Part shown: piece after piece, positions 1 to 9,996 of the stretch
Position numbering within the stretch: position 1 is the first letter of the stretch
How the letters are laid out: every line of letters begins with the position of its first letter
From: Pseudomonadota bacterium
GTDB taxonomy: Bacteria; Pseudomonadota; Alphaproteobacteria; Rhodobacterales; Rhodobacteraceae
Assembly: GCA_963205235.1 (NCBI GenBank)
Contig: CAUJIP010000131.1
Location: forward strand, 1 to 64,000
Direction: 5' to 3'
Length of the DNA: 64,000 nucleotides
The notes under the pieces: model-generated
Told to the model about the DNA's origin: nothing
Database searches by the model: none
What the model saw: only the letters and a program-made list of their open reading frames with translations
Made by a program: the position numbers and the translations under genes

Positions 1-33
1 TAGGCTACAACGCGGTTTCCCGCCTTCAGACTG

Positions 34-318
34 TCAGTAACGGAGGAAATATTCTCCGGCACTCGCTTTCCTTTCCTCAAGCCCCTCGGGGCCGAACGTG
101 GACAGGACGTTCAGCAACGTCCAGCCATCTGCCGCCAGCCGGGGCGCCAATTCGCCTTCGGCAGCACCGGGGGAACAGTTCCCGTCCGATACCTGCGCGA
201 CACCGTAATGCAGCTTGAGGGGTTCGTCACGCTTTGCCTTGTAGTCGGCATAGCACTCGGCAAACGCGGGTCCGGAAAGGGCCAGCGCAAGGGTAGCAAG
301 GATTGACAGTCTTTTCAT
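34..318 (-). CDS. Small secreted protein of unknown function
   Basis: Encodes 94 residues. The chosen ATG at 318 begins with Lys-Arg and a hydrophobic stretch ending in GPAFA before ECYADYKAKRD, a classical Sec signal peptide. An open frame extends further upstream, but that part has no signal-like or conserved look. The mature part is about 75 residues with two cysteines (ECY and NCS) that could form a disulfide. I do not recognise a named family; the style is that of small periplasmic proteins conserved in Rhodobacteraceae. It is divergent from the next gene. Confidence 0.7.
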   Translation of the reverse strand: MKRLSILATLALALSGPAFAECYADYKAKRDEPLKLHYGVAQVSDGNCSPGAAEGELAPRLAADGWTLLNVLSTFGPEGLEERKASAGEYFLRY

Positions 319-377
319 TGTCCGACTCCGACAGAGCGGCTGCTCGATTTCACGGGTTAGATTGCGCGCAGGGGCGA

Positions 378-392
378 TGATATTCAATATCA
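378..392. promoter_or_regulatory. 15-bp palindrome in a divergent intergenic region
   Basis: TGATATTCAATATCA is a perfect inverted repeat with a central C. It lies 60 bp before the start of the minus-strand secreted protein and 174 bp before the plus-strand small membrane protein. It is the only AT-rich dyad in the 319-565 gap and could be an operator, but nothing ties it to a known regulator. Confidence 0.3.
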
Positions 393-565
393 CCACCAGA
401 ATTGATGCACTGTTATCGGATATCAAGCCCCGCCGTGCCCGGCGCTATCCCCTATCGGCGCGACGATATTGCCTACGCCTGCTTCCCGTGCCGACATCGG
501 TTCATCAGGGTCCACGGCATCAGCCTGCGGACCAGCGCAAACCGAAATCACGAACGGAGGCAGCA

Positions 566-763
566 ATGTCCGTCATCCTAAGGCCCAGAACGGCACAAAG
601 CCTTGGCACCCGCAACCGTACCGGGCGTGAGCTTGCGGCGGTCGTTACCGGCGGCGCTGCGGTTCTTGTCCTTGTGCTTGCCGCCGCGATCCCGGTGGCA
701 GCCGAAAAGGCGTCGGTGACTGGCAATGTGACCACGATCATGCCGGGAAATCCCGGCGACTGA
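566..763 (+). CDS. Small single-pass membrane or exported protein
   Basis: 65 residues. The ATG at 566 sits 5 nt after a GGAGG ribosome-binding site (556-560), which decides the start over longer upstream frames. A basic N-terminus is followed by a hydrophobic segment (about residues 23-46, AAVVTGGAAVLVLVLAAAIP) and a short tail ending in IMPGNPGD. It could be a membrane anchor or an uncleaved or cleaved signal peptide (VAA-EK). No family is recognised. A strong terminator follows, so it is probably monocistronic. Confidence 0.6.
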   Translation: MSVILRPRTAQSLGTRNRTGRELAAVVTGGAAVLVLVLAAAIPVAAEKASVTGNVTTIMPGNPGD

Positions 764-808
764 TCCGGTCCAGCGCGAAGCGGGGTGCCCTTGCCCCGTT
801 CTTCGCTG

Positions 809-845
809 GGGGGTGGAGGGGTGAGCAGCCTCCACCCCCTTTTTT
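809..845 (+). terminator. Rho-independent terminator after the small membrane gene
   Basis: An 11-bp perfect stem (GGGGGTGGAGG with CCTCCACCCCC) with a 9-nt loop is followed by six T (840-845). It ends the transcript of the 566-763 gene and separates it from rnhB. Confidence 0.85.
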
Positions 846-874
846 GTGGCCCGCATCCGGGCTAGCACTGCAGC

Positions 875-1505
875 ATGTCCCGCGATGTTCCCGACTTTAG
901 CCATGAAAGCCTTGCCCTGTCGCAGGGTGCGCTTTCGGTTGTCGGGGTGGATGAGGTTGGTCGTGGCCCGCTTGCCGGCCCGGTCACCGCTGCGGCCGTG
1001 CAGCTTGATCCAATGCACATCCCTGACGGTCTGCGGGATTCGAAACAGCTTTCCGCCGCCCGGCGCGAGGCGTTGTTTGCCGAAATCTTGGCCTGCGCCA
1101 AAGTCAGCATCGCGCATGCGACGGTGGAAGAGATCGACAGCCTGAACATCCTGCGCGCCAGCCATCTTGCGATGGAGCGGGCGATAGCGGGCCTGAAGGC
1201 CGATCACGCGCTGATCGACGGCAACCTGATCCCGCGCGGTTTGACCATCCCGGCGACGGCCATCGTCAAAGGCGACGCGAAATGCCTGTCGATTGCTGCC
1301 GCGTCGATCATGGCCAAGGTGACGCGCGACCGGATCATGGTGGATTTGGCGCAACACTACCCCGGTTACGGCTGGGCCGAGAACGCAGGATACCCGACAA
1401 AAGCGCATCTTCTGGCGCTGCAAAGCCTAGGGGTAACCCCATGGCATAGGCGTTCGTTCCGACCTGTCCACAACATATTGTATCAAGAGAATTCTGTAAG
1501 TTCTT

Positions 1506-1507
<2 letters not shown>
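875..1507 (+). CDS. rnhB: Ribonuclease HII
   Basis: Endonuclease that cuts the RNA strand of RNA-DNA hybrids and nicks at single ribonucleotides in DNA. The 210 residues match the usual size. The N-terminal motif [12 protein letters not shown] carries the first catalytic Asp-Glu pair, followed by DSKQLS, then the LIDGN strand carrying another acidic residue. The C-terminal [16 protein letters not shown] block is typical. Its stop codon overlaps the first GANTC site of the ccrM control region. The Rhodobacterales rnhB-ccrM neighbourhood puts RNA removal next to DNA methylation, but the GANTC-rich promoter in between suggests separate control. Confidence 0.95.
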
Positions 1508-2717
<1,210 letters not shown>

Positions 2718-2763
2718 AATTCATCGAACACGCCTGTCCCCGGGACCACCTGGGGACACCTTG

Positions 2764-2794
2764 CCCCGCCGTGATGTCACGGCGGGGTTTTTTT
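2764..2794 (+). terminator. Rho-independent terminator of ccrM
   Basis: An 11-bp perfect stem (CCCCGCCGTGA with TCACGGCGGGG) separated by TG is followed by seven T (2788-2794), 47 bp after the ccrM stop. Confidence 0.9.
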
Positions 2795-2934
2795 ATCTGT
2801 CCACGCTGGGCAGCTTTTTGCCCTGAATGAAATCAACGGCTTGGCTGTGGGCATTCAGAATTCGTGAACCATGATCCGGTTGTGCCCCGGCGCGGAATCC
2901 GGTCTTCTGGTCCCCGCATGAAACGGAGGACCCG

Positions 2935-4482
2935 ATGAACGGCGCAGAGACTTTGGTGCAGACCTTGCTGGCTTCGGGTGTGAGAGTCTGTTTCGCCAAC
3001 CCCGGCACGTCGGAAATGCACTTTGTGGCGGCGCTGGACCGGCATCCCGAAATGCGCTGTGTGCTGTGCCTGTTCGAAGGTGGGGTTTCCGGCGCGGCGG
3101 ATGGCTATTACCGGATGAGCGGACAGGTTGCCGCCACCCTGCTGCACCTTGCCCCCGGCTTTGGGAATGCCTTTGCCAACCTGCACAACGCGCGCAAGGC
3201 GCAGTCGGGTGTTCTGAACATCATGGGCGACCATGCCGACTATCACCTGCGGTACGAGGCACCGCTGAAGGGCGACACGGTCGGGATCAGTCAGGCGATT
3301 TCGCACTGGACCCGTGTCACGTCGGCACCCGAGCGCGTGGCCCCCGATGCCGCCGAGGCGTTGCAGGCGGCGCGGGCGAAGAACGGGCAGATCGCGACGC
3401 TGATCCTGCCGGCAAACATGGCCTGGGAAGAGGCCGAAGCCGCCGCGATTGCCCCACCGCCGCCCGCGCTGCACCGGCCTTCGGTTGAACAGGTGTCTGC
3501 GGCTGCCCGTGCCCTGCGCGAACCGGGGGCGATTCTTATGGTTGATGGCAAGGCGCTTTGGACGCCAAAGCTGGGTCAGTTGGCGAAACGAGTGACCAAG
3601 GCCTGCGGCGCGCGGCTGATGATGCCGTTCTTTGCGGCCCGGTTCCGGCGGGGGGCTGGGGCGGTGAAGTTCGAGCGTATGGCCTATCGGATCGAGGACA
3701 ATCAGGCGCTGCTGAAAGGGGCTTCGTCGCTGGTCTTGTGTGGCACGGCGCGGCCTGCGGGGTTCTTTGCCTATCCCGGCAAGCCGTCGACCCCGGAAGA
3801 CCCGGACACTCGGCTGATCGAGCTGTGCGGGCGGGACATGGATATCGACTGGACGCTGCGGGCGCTTGCCGATGTGCTGGGCGAGGCCGAGTTGGGGCCC
3901 GAGGATTTCGTAGCGCCGGACCTGCCCGCCCTGCCGGAAGGGGCGCTGACTGTTACCAAGGTGGGCGAGGCGGTGGCGGCGCTGATGCCGGAAGATGCCG
4001 TCGTGGTGGATGAGGGCGTTTCGGCGTCCTACTTCCTTGCGCCGTCGATGCGGCGCGCGCGCGGGCATGACGCGCTGACCATCACCGGGGGGTCGATCGG
4101 CTTTGGCCTGCCCTGTGCGGTGGGGGCGGCGCTGGCCCGCCCGGAACGGAAAGTGGTGGTGATGGAGGGTGACGGGTCGGGGATGTACACGCTGCAATCC
4201 CTATGGACCATGGCGCGCGAGGGGCTGGACGTGACAACGGTGGTCTTTGCCAACCGGGGCTATCAGATCCTGCGCGATGAACTGGCCGCCGTGGGGGTGC
4301 AGGACGCCGGGCGCAACATCGCCCGCATGTTCGACGTCGTCGAGCCAACGCTGGATTGGGTGTCGCTGGCGAAAGGGCACGGGGTGCAGGCCGTGCAGGT
4401 GCGCGACATGGCCGGGTTCAACGCGGCCTTTGCCGAGGCGATGGGCCAACGCGGCCCCCGGCTGATCGAGGTGGTGTGTTAA
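2935..4482 (+). CDS. Thiamine diphosphate-dependent enzyme, acetolactate synthase large subunit-like
   Basis: 515 residues in the three-domain POX/ALS/benzoylformate decarboxylase fold. The catalytic Glu that activates ThDP is E48 (CLFEGG). The ThDP/Mg motif begins at GDGSGMYTLQ and ends 27 residues later at the Asn of FANRGY. The start is set by GGAGG seven nt upstream. It resembles the ALS-like group beginning FANPGTSEMHF, whose substrate is not established, rather than true IlvB. No small subunit (ilvH) is adjacent. It converges on the 2OG oxygenase gene. The exact reaction (decarboxylase or carboligase) cannot be told from sequence. Confidence 0.8.
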   Translation: MNGAETLVQTLLASGVRVCFANPGTSEMHFVAALDRHPEMRCVLCLFEGGVSGAADGYYRMSGQVAATLLHLAPGFGNAFANLHNARKAQSGVLNIMGDHADYHLRYEAPLKGDTVGISQAISHWTRVTSAPERVAPDAAEALQAARAKNGQIATLILPANMAWEEAEAAAIAPPPPALHRPSVEQVSAAARALREPGAILMVDGKALWTPKLGQLAKRVTKACGARLMMPFFAARFRRGAGAVKFERMAYRIEDNQALLKGASSLVLCGTARPAGFFAYPGKPSTPEDPDTRLIELCGRDMDIDWTLRALADVLGEAELGPEDFVAPDLPALPEGALTVTKVGEAVAALMPEDAVVVDEGVSASYFLAPSMRRARGHDALTITGGSIGFGLPCAVGAALARPERKVVVMEGDGSGMYTLQSLWTMAREGLDVTTVVFANRGYQILRDELAAVGVQDAGRNIARMFDVVEPTLDWVSLAKGHGVQAVQVRDMAGFNAAFAEAMGQRGPRLIEVVC

Positions 4483-4484
4483 GG

Positions 4485-4512
4485 CCTGCCCGACGCGCTG
4501 GCATCGGGCAGG
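4485..4512. terminator. Hairpin between convergent genes
   Basis: A 9-bp perfect stem (CCTGCCCGA with TCGGGCAGG) and 10-nt loop lie between the stops at 4482 and 4525. There is no clear U-tract on either strand, so it may act as a weak bidirectional terminator or 3-prime stabiliser. Confidence 0.5.
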
Positions 4513-4524
4513 GGCTGGTTGGTA

Positions 4525-5310
4525 TCAGGCGGCGCGGCCGTAAAAGCCCTTCTGCTCTTCCGCCGTAAAGCGCACGCCGGGGCGGTCGAAGAACGAGAAG
4601 ACCGCGATGATCCGGGGTGGTTCGCCCTTGACCGGGGTCACGCGGTGGGCGGTGTTCTTGCCACGGAAGACGTTCAGCGTGCCGGGGGACAGGGTGATGC
4701 TTTGCAGTTCCGGGTCCTGCCCGCGCAGCAGTTTCGCAACGCCGTCATAGTTCGGGTCATTGTCGTTGCGCAGATCGGTGCGGTACTCGAATTCGCCCCC
4801 CGCCGTGGGTGCCTGCAGAAGCAGGGTCGTGGTGAATTCTGACCGGTCAAAGTGCCAGTTCAGACCCTGACCTTCGGCGTAGTTCATCGCGTTCACGCGG
4901 GCGAGCGGATCGTCCATCGTGTAAAGCGCGGGCTTGTCCATGGTTGCCGCCAGAAACCGGGCAAAGTCGGGCCAGTCATACAGCGCCTCAAGCACGCCGC
5001 CGATCTGGTCGCCGCAGAGCGTGCGGTTGATCGTTTCAACCTCGACCAAGGCGGGGTGGTCGGCGGGCAGTTCGGGGATGCTTTTGCGGAAATAGATGTT
5101 GTGCTTGCGGGCATGGGTGAAGCTTTCGCCATCAAAGCGCGGGATCAGCGCGGCTACGGCCTTGGCGGTTGCCTCGGGGCGAAGAAAGCCGGGCAGGTTG
5201 AACATGCCGTCTTTCGCCAGATCGGCCTTGGCCTGCGCCACAAGGGCGGCATATTCGGCGCTGTCAGGGCGGTGCAGGGGATAGCGGTCAAGGTCAAGGT
5301 ATTGGTGCAT
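4525..5310 (-). CDS. 2OG-Fe(II) dioxygenase family protein
   Basis: 261 residues. The iron-binding triad is visible: H153 and D155 (WHFDRSEF) and H222 (NTAHRV), with R233 (PPR) positioned to bind 2-oxoglutarate. This predicts a cytoplasmic hydroxylase acting on a small molecule. HxD rather than HxG argues against a halogenase. The ATG at 5310 is chosen because the open frame upstream runs through the divergent promoter and looks non-coding. It is divergent from a LysR regulator with a dyad between them, so it is probably the main target of that regulator. The substrate is unknown. Confidence 0.8.
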   Translation of the reverse strand: MHQYLDLDRYPLHRPDSAEYAALVAQAKADLAKDGMFNLPGFLRPEATAKAVAALIPRFDGESFTHARKHNIYFRKSIPELPADHPALVEVETINRTLCGDQIGGVLEALYDWPDFARFLAATMDKPALYTMDDPLARVNAMNYAEGQGLNWHFDRSEFTTTLLLQAPTAGGEFEYRTDLRNDNDPNYDGVAKLLRGQDPELQSITLSPGTLNVFRGKNTAHRVTPVKGEPPRIIAVFSFFDRPGVRFTAEEQKGFYGRAA

Positions 5311-5362
5311 GTCAGCCTCTTCGATTGTCTGGCGGCAAGATTGGCTTGACGGCGGCGATAGA

Positions 5363-5380
5363 CAACAAGAGAAATTGTTG
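5363..5380. promoter_or_regulatory. Candidate LysR operator
   Basis: CAACAA (5363-5368), a 6-bp spacer and TTGTTG (5375-5380) form a perfect inverted repeat in the 100-bp divergent gap. It lies 53 bp from the oxygenase start and 31 bp from the LysR start, where a LysR-type regulator would control both genes. Confidence 0.45.
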
Positions 5381-5410
5381 GTGACCCTTAGAGAATTTAT
5401 GGGAAGATCG

Positions 5411-6277
5411 ATGCCAGCACTGCCATCCCTGACTGCGATCCGGTCGTTCGAGGCGGCAGCGCGCTGTGGCAGTTTTGCCTTGGCTGCCCGAGAGTTGGGG
5501 GTCACGCCCGCCGCTGTCAGCCTGCAGGTCAAGGCGTTGGAGGCCGAATTGGGCCGACGGTTGTTTCTGCGGCAGGGCAACCGGATCTTGCTGACCGATG
5601 CAGGGCGGGCGATCTATCCGCGGCTTGCCAATGCGTTCAAGGAACTGGCCGAGGCGGTTGGCCCGGTCGACCATGGACGCGGGCGGCTGGTGATTTCGGT
5701 GCTGCCGATGCTGGGGCCCTGGGTGGCGGCGCGGCTTGCGGGTGAGGGTGAGCCGTTCGAGATTCGGCTGGCCGAGGACCCGGTGTCGCTGATCAAGGGC
5801 GAGGCGGATTTGCGCGTGACCTATGGAGGGCATCTTTACCCGGATCACCGGGTGGCGACGCTGGGTACGGACGAGATGGTGCCGCTGGGCCTGACGGAGG
5901 AGCTTGATCCGTTGCGGTTGCCACCCGAGCGGTTCATCCACATGGATTGGGGGCCGGGATATGGCTCGCTTCCCGGCTGGGCGGAATGGTTTGCGGCGCA
6001 GGGTAGGCAGGCGCCTGATCCGGGGCTGGGGTGGCGGGTCAACGATCCGGCGCTGGCGCTGAGCTTGCTGCGCGACGGGCGGGGTGTGGCCTTGCTGCCA
6101 AGGGCGGCGCTGGGCGGGGCCGGGGTTGCAGTTCTGGGTGCGGCTTTGCCTCTGCCGTTGCCGAATGTGCTGGTTCTGCTGCAGGCGCGGGCGCAAAATC
6201 AGCGGCTGTTGCGGGTTGCTGCGCGGCTGGGGGTTGGCGGGGGGTTCGGGGCCTTTATCGACCCGGTCACGCCCTGA
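5411..6277 (+). CDS. LysR-family transcriptional regulator (GcvA-like)
   Basis: 288 residues. The N-terminal winged helix-turn-helix runs from LPSLTAIRSFEAAARCGSF through AARELGVTPAAVSLQVKALE to RLFLRQGNRILLTDAG. A shortened periplasmic-binding-like effector domain follows. The sequence is closest in style to GcvA-type regulators. The start at 5411 gives the usual MPALPSLTAI N-terminus; an ATG at 5399 would add four residues. It is transcribed away from the 2OG oxygenase gene, the usual arrangement for a LysR regulator and its target. The effector is unknown. Confidence 0.85.
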   Translation: MPALPSLTAIRSFEAAARCGSFALAARELGVTPAAVSLQVKALEAELGRRLFLRQGNRILLTDAGRAIYPRLANAFKELAEAVGPVDHGRGRLVISVLPMLGPWVAARLAGEGEPFEIRLAEDPVSLIKGEADLRVTYGGHLYPDHRVATLGTDEMVPLGLTEELDPLRLPPERFIHMDWGPGYGSLPGWAEWFAAQGRQAPDPGLGWRVNDPALALSLLRDGRGVALLPRAALGGAGVAVLGAALPLPLPNVLVLLQARAQNQRLLRVAARLGVGGGFGAFIDPVTP

Positions 6278-6278
6278 G

Positions 6279-8132
6279 CTATGGAGAGCGCAGGTAGTAG
6301 GCGTAACGCTTGCTTTTGCCGACATAGGCATAGTCATCGAACACCCCGGCCCAGGCCGGGTCTTCGGCCATGAAGGCAAGCCAGTCGAAGTTCGGCGTGT
6401 CGAAATATTCGGATTCGCGGTCGACGACCAGAAGCTGAGGCTGGTTCGCGATCATGTCTTCGATGTTGTCGGACCGGTTCCGTGCGACAATCGCCTTCAA
6501 CTGGTCACAAAGGGCGGGTTCTGCGGTGCAGTCGGTCTTGGCCAGCCGGTTCAAGGCCCCCGGCACCAGCCAGTTGGCGGGATAGCGGCTGGTCCATTTG
6601 ATACCCAGTTCGAACGCGACGGGCGGTCCGGCAAAGACATGTGGCGTCAGCGCCATCATGCTGTCGACCCCGCCCAGATCCCTCGTGACGCGAGAGACCT
6701 GGTTCAGCGTGTAATTGTGGGGAAAGCCTTCGCTGAGCGACAATCCCACGACCCCCGCTGCCGCCACACCCACCGAGACCGAGAAGGCCCCAAGGCGCTT
6801 GCTGTTCATCAACAGCAGGATGCAGGCCATCAGTCCAAAGGACTGGAACGGGATCATGTGATAGGCAAAGCCCTTGGCCTGCAGCAGATAGGATAGAAGA
6901 CCGGCAAGGGTCATCTCGACAAACGGGTACGGAAAGCTGCGTGCGTCACGGTCGATTAGGGCGACAACTGCTGGCAGCAAGAGAAAGAGCGATTCCTCCA
7001 GCACGACACCGACCAGCACCATCGGCGCAGCGCTGTAGGCACCATAGACCAGCCGGGCCATGGGGACGATGTCGGTCAGGTAGCTGGGATGGAACAGGGC
7101 AACAAGGCCGATATAGGCCAGACCGACGGCCAGAAAGGTCAGGTTCGCGGGCGAAAGGATCGGCCAGAGAGACCGGGTCCGGATCATCCGCGAGACGGTG
7201 ATGGCCATGGGAAACAGCACGAAATGCGGTTTGAGGCAGACCCCGAGGGCGGCCACAGCGGCGGTTGCGATCTCTTGCCTGCGGCTTGCGGGTCGGGTTG
7301 GCACCTGGATCAGCAGCCAGGGCATCATCAGGACGACAAGATAGAATTCGCGCTGAGCAAGGCTGTCCAGCGCCGGGACAATGATCGCGGCGGCTATCCC
7401 AAGCAGCAAAATCGCCTGACGGCTCGGCGAAAGGCCGAATTCGGCGCGGATGATGGCGCTGCACCAGACCAGCACGGCGAACAGGACCACCCAGACGACA
7501 AGATACTGGCCATGGGTGTCGCTGATCCCCAGTTGATCCGCAGCCAGAATGGCGGGCACCGTGAAGTAGAAGTTCAGCGGCGGGTTGATCTCCATGATCC
7601 TGACGTAAAGGGGGGCGCCCTGAAGCCAGTCACGGGTGGCGATCAGATACCAGGCGACATCGTTGGTCAGCATCTGGCCACGAAACAGAATCGGCATCGC
7701 CAGCACCACGGCGGCGGAAATCGCGATGCCTTGCCAGGGCAGGCCGGGACTGTCGCCGGTGCCATGGCGGAAGACCCAGAACCGCATTGCGATGAAGGTT
7801 GCGGCGGGGACCAGGATCGCCACCACGGCCATCGCGATGCCAAAGCTGAAGCCAAGGACCGTGTTCACCAGCCAGACGGTGCTGCTGCTTGTCGCAAGGC
7901 CCAGAAGCGACAAAAGCGCAAAACGGCGGATCTGCGCGGCCGATCCGACCTGCGCGTTGAAGGTGAACCGTGCATGGCCAACATAGGACAGGGTGACGGC
8001 GGTCAGAAAGCCAATGAAGTTCGCCTGTTGCGCCGAAACCTGAAGCCCCTTTTCCGCGACCAGTGCCGCGCAGACATGCGCCAGCGTGGCAAGACCGCCA
8101 ATCCCTGCGAACCGGAGAAGCTGGCGAAGCAT
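6279..8132 (-). CDS. GtrA-like flippase domain fused to a polytopic GT-C-type glycosyltransferase
   Basis: 617 residues. Residues 1 to about 125 form a four-helix GtrA domain (LLRFAGIGGLATLAHVCAAL, NFIGFLTAVTLSYVGHARFTF, RFWVFRH end), the family that moves polyprenyl-phosphate sugars across the membrane. From about 135 on there are some ten further hydrophobic segments with an early extracytoplasmic loop (LTNDVAWYLIATRDW-APLYVRIMEINPP) like the acidic loop of GT-C enzymes. A soluble tail of about 150 residues follows. It starts 7 nt after the methyltransferase stop and is the last gene of the operon. Fusion of both activities in one chain is unusual. Confidence 0.7.
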   Translation of the reverse strand: MLRQLLRFAGIGGLATLAHVCAALVAEKGLQVSAQQANFIGFLTAVTLSYVGHARFTFNAQVGSAAQIRRFALLSLLGLATSSSTVWLVNTVLGFSFGIAMAVVAILVPAATFIAMRFWVFRHGTGDSPGLPWQGIAISAAVVLAMPILFRGQMLTNDVAWYLIATRDWLQGAPLYVRIMEINPPLNFYFTVPAILAADQLGISDTHGQYLVVWVVLFAVLVWCSAIIRAEFGLSPSRQAILLLGIAAAIIVPALDSLAQREFYLVVLMMPWLLIQVPTRPASRRQEIATAAVAALGVCLKPHFVLFPMAITVSRMIRTRSLWPILSPANLTFLAVGLAYIGLVALFHPSYLTDIVPMARLVYGAYSAAPMVLVGVVLEESLFLLLPAVVALIDRDARSFPYPFVEMTLAGLLSYLLQAKGFAYHMIPFQSFGLMACILLLMNSKRLGAFSVSVGVAAAGVVGLSLSEGFPHNYTLNQVSRVTRDLGGVDSMMALTPHVFAGPPVAFELGIKWTSRYPANWLVPGALNRLAKTDCTAEPALCDQLKAIVARNRSDNIEDMIANQPQLLVVDRESEYFDTPNFDWLAFMAEDPAWAGVFDDYAYVGKSKRYAYYLRSP

Positions 8133-8139
8133 CGTCAGG

Positions 8140-8868
8140 TCAGGCCCGTTCCAGCACGGCGGCCAGCGACAGGCCAAAGGGCAGGCGCAGGCGTCCGGCA
8201 AGGTGACGCTCGGCCCCGAAGACGCGGGTCAGGATCGCATTCACCCAGCCCGAGGGCATGCTGTCATCGGGGGTTTCACTGCCGGTCAGGCGTTTCAAGG
8301 CGCGGGTGGCGACGGCGGCGGGGAACAGGAAGAAGTTGAAATAACTGCTGTAGCGGACCTTGAGGCCCGCCTTGGCGGCCACCTCGGCCAGGGTCTTGCG
8401 GGTATAGCGGCGGAAATGGTGGTGGCGTTCGTCGTGCCGCGACCAAAGGAACGGGAAAGCAGGGACGGTGACAAGGATCACGCCCTTGTCGGACAGCCGC
8501 CCGGCCAACGCGGCCAGCGATGCGGTGTCAGCCTCGACATGCTCCAACACGTCGAAAAGACCGATCAGGTCATAGCGGCGGCCTTCGAACGGCAGGTCAT
8601 CGGGCAGGGCACCATAGCGGACATCAAGGCCAGATTTCTCGGTCGCATGCTGGCGCGCGTCTGCGTCGTATTCGAAGGCGTCGACCGTGCCCAGGCTGCC
8701 CAGCATGGCAAGGTTTCCGCCACTGCCACAGCCCGCCTCAAGAATCTTTGCCGTGCCACCCTTGGGCAGAAATCGACCGATCAGGGCGGCGATGATCCGG
8801 CGACGTCCCACGAACCACCAATGGTTCGATTCCAGCTCGTTCATGCGGTCGTAGACAGTGCGTTCCAT
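8140..8868 (-). CDS. SAM-dependent class I methyltransferase
   Basis: 242 residues. Methyltransferase motif I is ILEAGCGSGGNLAML (about residues 42-56) and the post-motif acidic residue is in FEYDAD. LIGLFDVLEHV is the motif typical of methyltransferase domain 11/UbiE-like enzymes. HWWFVGRRRII at the N-terminus is common in methyltransferases of polysaccharide and lipid-sugar loci. The ATG directly follows the TGA of the glycosyltransferase gene (TGAATG), so translation is coupled. It probably methylates a sugar or lipid intermediate of this operon; the substrate is inferred only from context. Confidence 0.8.
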   Translation of the reverse strand: MERTVYDRMNELESNHWWFVGRRRIIAALIGRFLPKGGTAKILEAGCGSGGNLAMLGSLGTVDAFEYDADARQHATEKSGLDVRYGALPDDLPFEGRRYDLIGLFDVLEHVEADTASLAALAGRLSDKGVILVTVPAFPFLWSRHDERHHHFRRYTRKTLAEVAAKAGLKVRYSSYFNFFLFPAAVATRALKRLTGSETPDDSMPSGWVNAILTRVFGAERHLAGRLRLPFGLSLAAVLERA

Positions 8869-9882
8869 TCAAAGATCAGCTTTCGGCGCAACGTGATGAG
8901 AGCGGACCACATAAAGCGGACGCTGGCGGACTTCGGTGTAGATGCGGCCGACGTATTCGCCGATGATGCCCAAGGCAAACATGTTCAGGCCGCCAAAAAC
9001 CAGAACCAGAATGACGGTCGAGGCATAGCCGGGCACGTCGATGCCGAAGGCCAGGGTCCGCAGGATCAGGAAAGCCGAATAGAACAGCGAGACGAAGGCC
9101 ATTCCGACGCCGACATAGGTCCAGATCCGCAGTGGCATGGTCGAGGAGGAGAAGATCGCGTCAAGCGCCAGTTTGGTCAGTTTCCAATAGTTCCACTGGC
9201 TTTCCCCGGCGGCGCGGGGCGGGCGTTCGTAGGTGACTTCCTCGGTTTCGAAGCCGACCCAGGCGAACAGCGCCTTGTTGCAGCGCGACCGTTCGCCAAG
9301 CTGGCGGATGGCTTGCACGACCTCGCGGTCCATCAGGCGAAAATCGCCGACATCGCGGGGGATGGGCTTTTCGGCCAGCGCGTTGAAGATGCGATAGAAC
9401 GAGCCCGCCGAGACCCGTTTCAGCCAGGTGTCCGCGTCGCGCCGCACACGGCGGGCGTTGACCAGTTTCGCCCCGCCCTGCCAAAGGCGGATCATTTCGA
9501 CCATCACTTCCGGCGGGTCTTGCAGATCGACATCCAGCGGGATCACCGCATCGCCGGTGGCATGGTGCAGGCCTGCGGTCAGCGCCGCCTCTTTCCCGAA
9601 ATTGCGCGAGAAGTTGATCAAGGAGATGTCGTCGCGTTTTACCGCTTCGGCCAGGATCAGACGTTCGGTCTTGTCGCGGCTGCCGTCGTTCACGAACAGG
9701 ATGTCAAAGCGGATCGAGGGGCCGATGTCGGTGATCACCTGGGTGATCCGGTCCAGGAAGATCGCGATGCTGGCTTCTTCGTTGTAGACCGGGACGACCA
9801 GAGTCACCCTTGGGGTGGGGCTGGGTTGCGGCGCGTCATGGTGATCCTTGCGCAGCTGCACGATTTCGGACCCGGGGTTCAT
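8869..9882 (-). CDS. Family 2 glycosyltransferase, GtrB/DPM1-like polyprenyl-phosphate sugar transferase
   Basis: 337 residues. A GT-A domain begins with VTLVVPVYNEEASI, with FVNDGSRDKT and the metal-binding DVDLQDPPE. Two C-terminal transmembrane segments end in GGLNMFALGIIGEYVGRIY, the signature of GtrB-type undecaprenyl-phosphate glucosyl/mannosyltransferases. The ATG at 9882 has GGAGAA six nt upstream, so the longer frame is not used. It is first of a three-gene operon with a methyltransferase and a GtrA fusion. The set would make, modify, flip and transfer a lipid-linked sugar at the inner membrane. Confidence 0.88.
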   Translation of the reverse strand: MNPGSEIVQLRKDHHDAPQPSPTPRVTLVVPVYNEEASIAIFLDRITQVITDIGPSIRFDILFVNDGSRDKTERLILAEAVKRDDISLINFSRNFGKEAALTAGLHHATGDAVIPLDVDLQDPPEVMVEMIRLWQGGAKLVNARRVRRDADTWLKRVSAGSFYRIFNALAEKPIPRDVGDFRLMDREVVQAIRQLGERSRCNKALFAWVGFETEEVTYERPPRAAGESQWNYWKLTKLALDAIFSSSTMPLRIWTYVGVGMAFVSLFYSAFLILRTLAFGIDVPGYASTVILVLVFGGLNMFALGIIGEYVGRIYTEVRQRPLYVVRSHHVAPKADL

Positions 9883-9996
9883 CAAGGATTCTCCGACAGG
9901 CCAACCACTGTCACTGCGGGATTGAGCGTTTCTCAAGCGGCAAAAGTGTGGCACCTGAGGGGCGATTGAGTGGAAGGCGGCGTCAGTCGGATCGGG

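Noticed and set aside
2935..4482. Calling the ThDP enzyme IlvB
   Set aside because: No small regulatory subunit gene is adjacent and the N-terminus matches an ALS-like side group; the reaction cannot be set by sequence alone.
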